This document shows, one piece after another, positions 7,805 through 10,407 of a stretch of DNA of 10,407 nucleotides. Position numbers and translations under genes: made by a program. The notes beneath the pieces were generated by a model, which had not been told where the DNA came from, did no database searches, and worked only from the letters and a program-made list of their open reading frames with translations. Origin of the DNA: Candidatus Nanohalarchaeota archaeon (GTDB lineage Archaea; EX4484-52; B79-G9). The stretch is taken from positions 1 to 10,407 of the forward strand of contig JAFCBV010000009.1 of assembly GCA_017610545.1 (NCBI GenBank), given 5' to 3'. Every line of letters begins with the position of its first letter. Position 1 is the stretch's first letter.

Positions 7805-8134
7805 TCGAACTTCTTCATTTGTTGCTTGATTGCCAGAATGGCAATCTAAGCATGTATTTCCCGGCAACGGGTGGTGCGTCTTAGGTCCATTCGTGTGACA
7901 AGTGCCACAATCCGGGATTGCCACAAATAGGCCAGAGGGCATGTGGCACGGCAAGCAGTCCACAGTTTCATCCGGGTGGTGGGCTGATATGTACCCATCC
8001 ATATTCTTATGACAGTCACTGCATATTTCAGTAGCGATTGCCATCTCATCGGCTCCAGGACCGTTTCCTGCTATGGCCGAAGCCATGGAGGAAAACACCA
8101 CAAGCAAGGCGATGCCAAAAACTATTTTTCTCAT
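7778..8134 (-). CDS. Small secreted tetraheme cytochrome c
   Basis: This is a predicted extracytoplasmic electron carrier with four covalently bound c-type hemes. The 118-residue protein begins with a signal peptide (MRKIVFGIALLVVFSSMASA, cleavage likely after residue 20). The mature part has four CxxCH motifs at residues 38-42 (CSDCH), 60-64 (CLPCH), 76-80 (CGTCH) and 95-99 (CLDCH). Extra histidines H52/H53, H87/H88 and H114 could be the distal ligands, as in bis-His hemes. No transmembrane anchor follows, so it is soluble or loosely attached outside the membrane. A perfect GGAGGTGA five bases before ATG 8134 fixes the start; the in-frame GTG at 8143 overlaps that site. The gene converges on the rubrerythrin operon. 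I cannot place it in a named cytochrome family; a terminal-electron or oxygen-defence role is inference. Confidence 0.9.
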   Translation of the reverse strand: MRKIVFGIALLVVFSSMASAIAGNGPGADEMAIATEICSDCHKNMDGYISAHHPDETVDCLPCHMPSGLFVAIPDCGTCHTNGPKTHHPLPGNTCLDCHSGNQATNEEVRGNQHQRGM

Positions 8135-8139
8135 ATATT

Positions 8140-8147
8140 TCACCTCC
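8140..8147 (-). promoter_or_regulatory. Ribosome binding site of the tetraheme cytochrome
   Basis: GGAGGTGA on the minus strand is a full match to the archaeal anti-Shine-Dalgarno and lies five bases before ATG 8134. It excludes the GTG at 8143 as the start. Further upstream, CTTTATTTTTTT (about 8181-8169, minus) is a weak TATA-like stretch. Confidence 0.8.
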
Positions 8148-8248
8148 GTTTATAATAATTCTATTAGAAAAAAATAAAGACTAACTAAGAAGTCTTACCT
8201 ATCTTACTCACAAATCAAGCAGAACAGCGCTCCAGATTGAATCCCTGA

Positions 8249-8329
8249 AAGGATTTTTTAGTGGTGAAAACATTAAGTCCTGTGGAAACAGCCACATTCA
8301 TGGGAGTGCGTGAAAACCCCCATTTATAA
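8249..8329 (+). pseudogene. Possible TnpB (IS605/IS1341) C-terminal relic 1
   Basis: One frame between two stop codons reads ...LSPVETATFMGVRENPHL-stop. The PVETA-like sequence, a following V-[RV]-E segment and a GAAAACCCCCA run over the stop resemble, from memory, the divergent tails and right ends of archaeal TnpB elements. The catalytic domain and the left end are absent, so it would be a dead remnant. It is too short for certainty, and chance is possible. Confidence 0.25.
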
Positions 8330-8455
8330 CACGCATACGTACATTTAAATTAGTTTCCAAAAACCATAACTGGTTAATAGTGAATAGAATATGCCGCAAA
8401 AACGTAATCCTGCAAATCGGTATTAATTCAATAAGCGGTATTTTTGTCAGATGAA

Positions 8456-8488
8456 TCTATATTAAAATTAAAATAACTACTATAAACG
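8456..8488 (+). promoter_or_regulatory. AT-rich promoter-like stretch before glutaredoxin
   Basis: The stretch contains CTATATTAAAA and ACTATAAACG, either of which could be a TATA box for plus-strand transcription. The resulting leader would be about 85-110 nt. No nearer TATA-like box with proper spacing to the ATG at 8594 was found. Confidence 0.3.
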
Positions 8489-8563
8489 TTGACATGCTGC
8501 CCTGTGGGCGAGGCATCTGAAGCAACAGGAACAAGAATCAATGTACGGGACTTTGCAGCATAA
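8486..8563 (+). pseudogene. Possible TnpB-like relic 2 in the glutaredoxin leader
   Basis: This GC-richer stretch in an AT-rich gap reads PVGEASEATGTRINV...FAA-stop in one frame, with a stop just before it at 8483. The Glu/Ala/Thr/Gly-rich composition is like the low-conservation tails of TnpB-family proteins. The same bases form nested inverted repeats, so an RNA element is an equally good reading. Low confidence. Confidence 0.2.
8494..8561 (+). ncRNA. Possible structured leader RNA upstream of glutaredoxin
   Basis: ATGCTGC (8494-8500) and GCAGCAT (8555-8561) are perfect inverted repeats. CCTGT (8501-8505) and ACAGG (8525-8529) form an inner stem that stacks directly on the outer one. The 68-nt unit ends 32 nt before the glutaredoxin ATG and would lie in its 5' leader if transcription starts at the AT-rich stretch at 8456-8488. 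I do not recognise a known riboswitch class. Confidence 0.3.
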
Positions 8564-8580
8564 AAGCCTTAAATGAGAAA

Positions 8581-8587
8581 GGAGATG
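8581..8587 (+). promoter_or_regulatory. Ribosome binding site that sets the glutaredoxin start
   Basis: GGAGATG lies six bases before ATG 8594. The in-frame ATG at 8573 precedes this site and would add seven residues (MRKEMFY) not expected in front of a glutaredoxin first strand. Confidence 0.75.
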
Positions 8588-8593
8588 TTTTAT

Positions 8594-8830
8594 ATGGATA
8601 AAAAAGTTACGATATACAGCACCAATGCATGCCCTCATTGCCACTTGGCAAAGGCATTTTTCAAAGAGAATAATGTGGAATTCACAGAACACAATGTCGC
8701 GGAAGATGAGGATAAACTGAATGAAATGGTTGAGAAATCGGGGCAAATGGGAGTTCCGGTTATTGATATCGATGGCAAGATACTTGTTGGATTCGATCAA
8801 GAGGCTTTGAAGGAAGCTCTGGGGTTATGA
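8594..8830 (+). CDS. Glutaredoxin-like thiol-disulfide oxidoreductase
   Basis: This 78-residue single-domain thioredoxin-fold protein has the length of a minimal glutaredoxin/NrdH-like protein. The dithiol active site is C13-P-H-C16 after the first strand (KVTIYSTNACPHC). The cis-proline P55 is in the GVPVIDIDG segment, and the GF-D motif that usually ends the fold follows. The protein is cytoplasmic, with no signal peptide. It likely reduces protein disulfides or supplies electrons to a small redox enzyme; the CPHC type is common in anaerobic archaea and is not necessarily glutathione-dependent. Its gene lies near the superoxide reductase/rubrerythrin operon, which fits a redox-stress role, but it has its own leader. 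It converges on nob1 with only 9 bp between the stop codons. Confidence 0.9.
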   Translation: MDKKVTIYSTNACPHCHLAKAFFKENNVEFTEHNVAEDEDKLNEMVEKSGQMGVPVIDIDGKILVGFDQEALKEALGL

Positions 8831-8839
8831 TGAATTGAG

Positions 8840-9331
8840 CTAACGACTTGGTTGGTGAGGTACATACTTTTTGTTTGTGCTGCCGCAGACATCGCATGCG
8901 TTCCCGGGCATTGGTGCGTTGCATGCCTTGCAGTGCCCCTGCCAATTGAGTTCGCGCGTTATTCCTTTTTTTGAAAGAGGGATGAAACCTATCTTTTCTT
9001 TCTTGCAGAGATTCTGCACGGCGTAATCGTCAGATACGACAGCAACTTCTTTCCCCCTGCTTTTGAATTGCAGTGCAAGGGCAATAATTCGAATGTCTGT
9101 TTGCGAGACACGATCTTCTGTTCTTTCCTGCAGTTTTTTTGCTGCAACAATAAATTCTTCTTTAGGCTCGATTATTTCAAGCCCCATTTTTTGTATCTTG
9201 TCAAACTCTATTGCTGCCTTGCCGCTTTTCATTTCCTCAGCGACCTCGAAAACAGTGACGCGCGCGCCTTCAGGCAGGCCGTCGGAGGCGTTCTCGAGAA
9301 ACACTGTTGAGTCAAGGATTAGGATTTGCAT
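8840..9331 (-). CDS. nob1: Archaeal endoribonuclease Nob1 (PIN domain plus zinc ribbon)
   Basis: Nob1 cleaves the precursor of 16S rRNA at its 3' end late in small-subunit maturation. The 163-residue protein matches the archaeal length. The PIN domain (1-125) shows the acidic metal-binding residues D7 (LILDSTVFLE), E29 or E32/E33 (TVFEVAEEMKS), D79 (QTDIRIIALAL) and D101/D102 (VVSDDYAVQNL). A C-terminal zinc ribbon has C134xxC137 and C146xxC149 (CKAC ... CDVC). The ATG at 9331 places LDSTVF at the expected distance from the N terminus. No Shine-Dalgarno site precedes it, and a promoter-like element ends six bases upstream, so the mRNA is probably leaderless. A PIN-ribbon protein of other function is possible but less likely. 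Confidence 0.9.
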   Translation of the reverse strand: MQILILDSTVFLENASDGLPEGARVTVFEVAEEMKSGKAAIEFDKIQKMGLEIIEPKEEFIVAAKKLQERTEDRVSQTDIRIIALALQFKSRGKEVAVVSDDYAVQNLCKKEKIGFIPLSKKGITRELNWQGHCKACNAPMPGNACDVCGSTNKKYVPHQPSR

Positions 9332-9337
9332 GAATAC

Positions 9338-9377
9338 TATTGGCGGGTTAGATTGAAAAAGACGTATGTTAACGATT
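9338..9377 (-). promoter_or_regulatory. nob1 promoter-like element (copy A)
   Basis: The plus-strand sequence TATTGGCGGGTTAGATTGAA (continuing AAA to 9360) lies six bases before the nob1 start codon. It matches the element at 10359-10381 at 21 of 23 positions, with weaker similarity continuing to ACGATT at 9372-9377. On the minus strand it reads as an AT-rich TTCAATCTAAC box followed by a GC-rich step and CCAATA. The spacing to ATG suggests a promoter of a leaderless mRNA. Confidence 0.5.
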
Positions 9378-10327
9378 CAAAGCAATCTGAGCATCTCTTT
9401 TGCAGACTTTCCAAACTCCCGATATTGCCTGTCCTTTTTATGGTACAATCCAACTGCAGTGGATGCAAGGCAAAGAAGGCGCAATTTTTCGAAACGGTAG
9501 TTTTCTTCATCTGTTAATGGAACTTCTGTTTCATAGCCATCTTTTACGCCCCTGAAAAAAGAGCCCTCTGTAGAATGTTTGCTTGCGTATGCCAGGTCCA
9601 GCATAGGGTCTCCGCCAATCGTATACCCGGGGTCTAAAAAGAGTATTTCACCGCGCTTTTCCGAATATATGAAATTGCCTGCATTGATGTCTCCGTGAAG
9701 AAGTTTTGGATGCGTTATAATCATCCTTTTATCACGTGTGCATTTGTGTAGTTTTTCTCTTTCATCTGCAGTGAATATTTCACGAGCGGCGTTTCGCGTG
9801 CTGCAGTCCATGTGTTTTTCAAGAACTTCGCGCCATGTCTTACAGTTCCACTGGCCTTCATTGCATGCGTTTCCGAAACCATTTACCTGAATGCAATGTA
9901 ATTTTTTCAGCTTCGCTCCAATCAGTTTTGCAAAAACGTATTCGAACACAGATGACGTAAACCTCAAGTTGGTTCCCTCAATGAATTCAAGAACCTCAAA
10001 CATATACGGTATTTTCTTTCTTGAGGTGTCTGCAAATATTGTTCCGGGTGTCGGGATGTTGTTTTTGTGTGCTTTTTCTCTCCAGAAAATCTCAGTCATA
10101 ATGCTGTTATCAGGGCATATTTTTACAAAGTATTTTTTTGATGTTTGATCTGTCACTGAAATACATACACTTCTTTTAGTATCTTTTACAGGCCGGTGCT
10201 TTAGAGGCGTTATTTTTGCGTCCAGAAAAATCTTTGGCAGCAGGGTGTCTAGTTCGGCAGTTATTTTGGCGAGTGTGTTTTCATGGAATCTTTTAGGGGT
10301 GGGCCGCATAGATGTTTCAGGATGCAT
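9377..10327 (-). CDS. APH-fold small-molecule kinase, substrate unknown
   Basis: This cytoplasmic kinase belongs to the aminoglycoside phosphotransferase / choline kinase / fructosamine kinase superfamily. Numbered from ATG 10327 (316 residues), it has the ATP-binding lysine K69 (YFVKIC), a helix glutamate E84 (WREKAH) and the hinge FEVLEFIEG. It also has the catalytic loop H211-G-D213 with N218 (LLHGDINAGNF), the metal-binding D232 (FLDPGYTIGGDP) and D240/D244 (GDPMLDLAY). All catalytic residues are present, so it should be active; the substrate cannot be read from the sequence. The start is uncertain: TTG 10339, ATG 10327 and ATG 10309 share the frame and none has a Shine-Dalgarno site. The stop lies 45 bp before nob1 on the same strand, but nob1 has its own upstream element. 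Confidence 0.85.
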   Translation of the reverse strand: MHPETSMRPTPKRFHENTLAKITAELDTLLPKIFLDAKITPLKHRPVKDTKRSVCISVTDQTSKKYFVKICPDNSIMTEIFWREKAHKNNIPTPGTIFADTSRKKIPYMFEVLEFIEGTNLRFTSSVFEYVFAKLIGAKLKKLHCIQVNGFGNACNEGQWNCKTWREVLEKHMDCSTRNAAREIFTADEREKLHKCTRDKRMIITHPKLLHGDINAGNFIYSEKRGEILFLDPGYTIGGDPMLDLAYASKHSTEGSFFRGVKDGYETEVPLTDEENYRFEKLRLLCLASTAVGLYHKKDRQYREFGKSAKEMLRLL

Positions 10328-10352
10328 GATGTGCCTCAATCATGGGCTTCAT
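10317..10352 (-). CDS. Possible 11-residue upstream ORF before the kinase
   Basis: The ATG at 10352 stands at exactly the same distance (six bases) from the promoter-like element as the nob1 start codon. In that frame it encodes MKPMIEAHHAS and stops at 10317, overlapping the kinase start in another frame. It could be a regulatory upstream ORF or the true kinase start broken by a frameshift or sequence error. Confidence 0.25.
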   Translation of the reverse strand: MKPMIEAHHAS

Positions 10353-10358
10353 GGAGAA

Positions 10359-10396
10359 TATTGGCGCGTTATATTGAAAAATGTTTGTGGACGATT
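10359..10396 (-). promoter_or_regulatory. Kinase promoter-like element (copy B)
   Basis: The plus-strand sequence TATTGGCGCGTTATATTGAA (continuing AAA to 10381) repeats the element before nob1 with two differences. Weaker similarity extends to ACGATT at 10391-10396. On the minus strand it contains AATATAAC, a better TATA box than in copy A. It probably drives the kinase gene. Confidence 0.5.
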
Positions 10397-10407
10397 TTGT
10401 AAAAATC

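Larger units (their letters stand above)
8148..8593. other. Gene-poor intergenic region with inverted repeats and possible transposon relics
   Basis: These 446 bp between the divergent cytochrome and glutaredoxin genes contain no intact gene that I recognise. They hold an AAGACT/AGTCTT inverted repeat (8177-8182 and 8191-8196) just upstream of the cytochrome, a short hairpin AATCC/GGATT followed by six T (8240-8259, plus strand), TGTGG/CCACA (8282-8296) and TGCGTG/CACGCA (8307-8335). They also hold two reading-frame relics described separately. The stretch 8336-8490 is AT-rich and probably holds the glutaredoxin promoter. No tRNA or CRISPR array is visible. Confidence 0.6.

Noticed and set aside
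8231..8270. Single CRISPR-repeat-like sequence (AATCCCTGAAAGGATT core)
   Set aside because: Only one copy exists, with no spacers or second repeat in the window, and a short hairpin plus T-run explains the palindrome.
9063..9356. Plus-strand frames opposite nob1
   Set aside because: They mirror a well supported PIN-ribbon gene and contain no recognisable features of their own.
9377..10327. Antibiotic resistance gene
   Set aside because: The fold is shared by many metabolic kinases; nothing in the sequence or context indicates aminoglycoside specificity or a resistance cassette.

Overview
The window looks like chromosomal DNA from an anaerobic or microaerophilic archaeon. The archaeal call rests on four things. 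There is an endoribonuclease Nob1 of archaeal size (PIN domain plus zinc ribbon). The exported proteins are very large and rich in N-glycosylation sequons. TATA-like boxes rather than -35/-10 pairs lie upstream of several genes. Strong GGAGGTGA-type ribosome binding sites are mixed with apparently leaderless starts. Superoxide reductase and rubrerythrin point to an anaerobic life style. A small tetraheme cytochrome c suggests a respiring lineage rather than a strongly reduced symbiont, but I cannot name the lineage.

Layout. (1) Positions 1-6616, plus strand, hold a cell-surface cluster. It contains the last 1386 residues of a giant secreted glycoprotein with tandem beta-sandwich-like repeats, a 507-residue membrane-anchored surface protein whose start overlaps the giant gene by 7 bp, and a 290-residue membrane-anchored surface protein. 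The last two share a nearly identical 35-residue four-cysteine module just outside the membrane helix. (2) Positions 6642-7686, plus strand, hold an oxygen-defence operon: desulfoferrodoxin (2Fe superoxide reductase) followed 15 bp later by rubrerythrin. (3) Positions 7755-8147, minus strand, hold a secreted tetraheme cytochrome c with its own Shine-Dalgarno site and a hairpin/T-tract terminator that overlaps its stop codon. (4) Positions 8148-8593 are a long gene-poor gap. It holds two short reading-frame relics that resemble TnpB (IS605/IS1341) C-terminal tails, several inverted repeats, and the leader of a small glutaredoxin gene (8594-8830). (5) Positions 8840-10327, minus strand, hold nob1 and an APH-fold small-molecule kinase. 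Each is preceded by a nearly identical promoter-like element.

How the parts may work together. The desulfoferrodoxin reduces superoxide to peroxide and rubrerythrin reduces the peroxide to water. The glutaredoxin can handle thiol/disulfide exchange, and the tetraheme cytochrome would move electrons outside the membrane, so the middle of the window is a redox cluster although it is on both strands. The first three genes are probably expressed together and may form one envelope structure, with the two anchored proteins holding the unanchored giant protein. Nob1 belongs to rRNA maturation and has no visible functional link to its neighbours.

The least explained parts are the surface cluster with its shared Cys module, the cytochrome, the transposon-like relics and the duplicated nob1/kinase upstream element.
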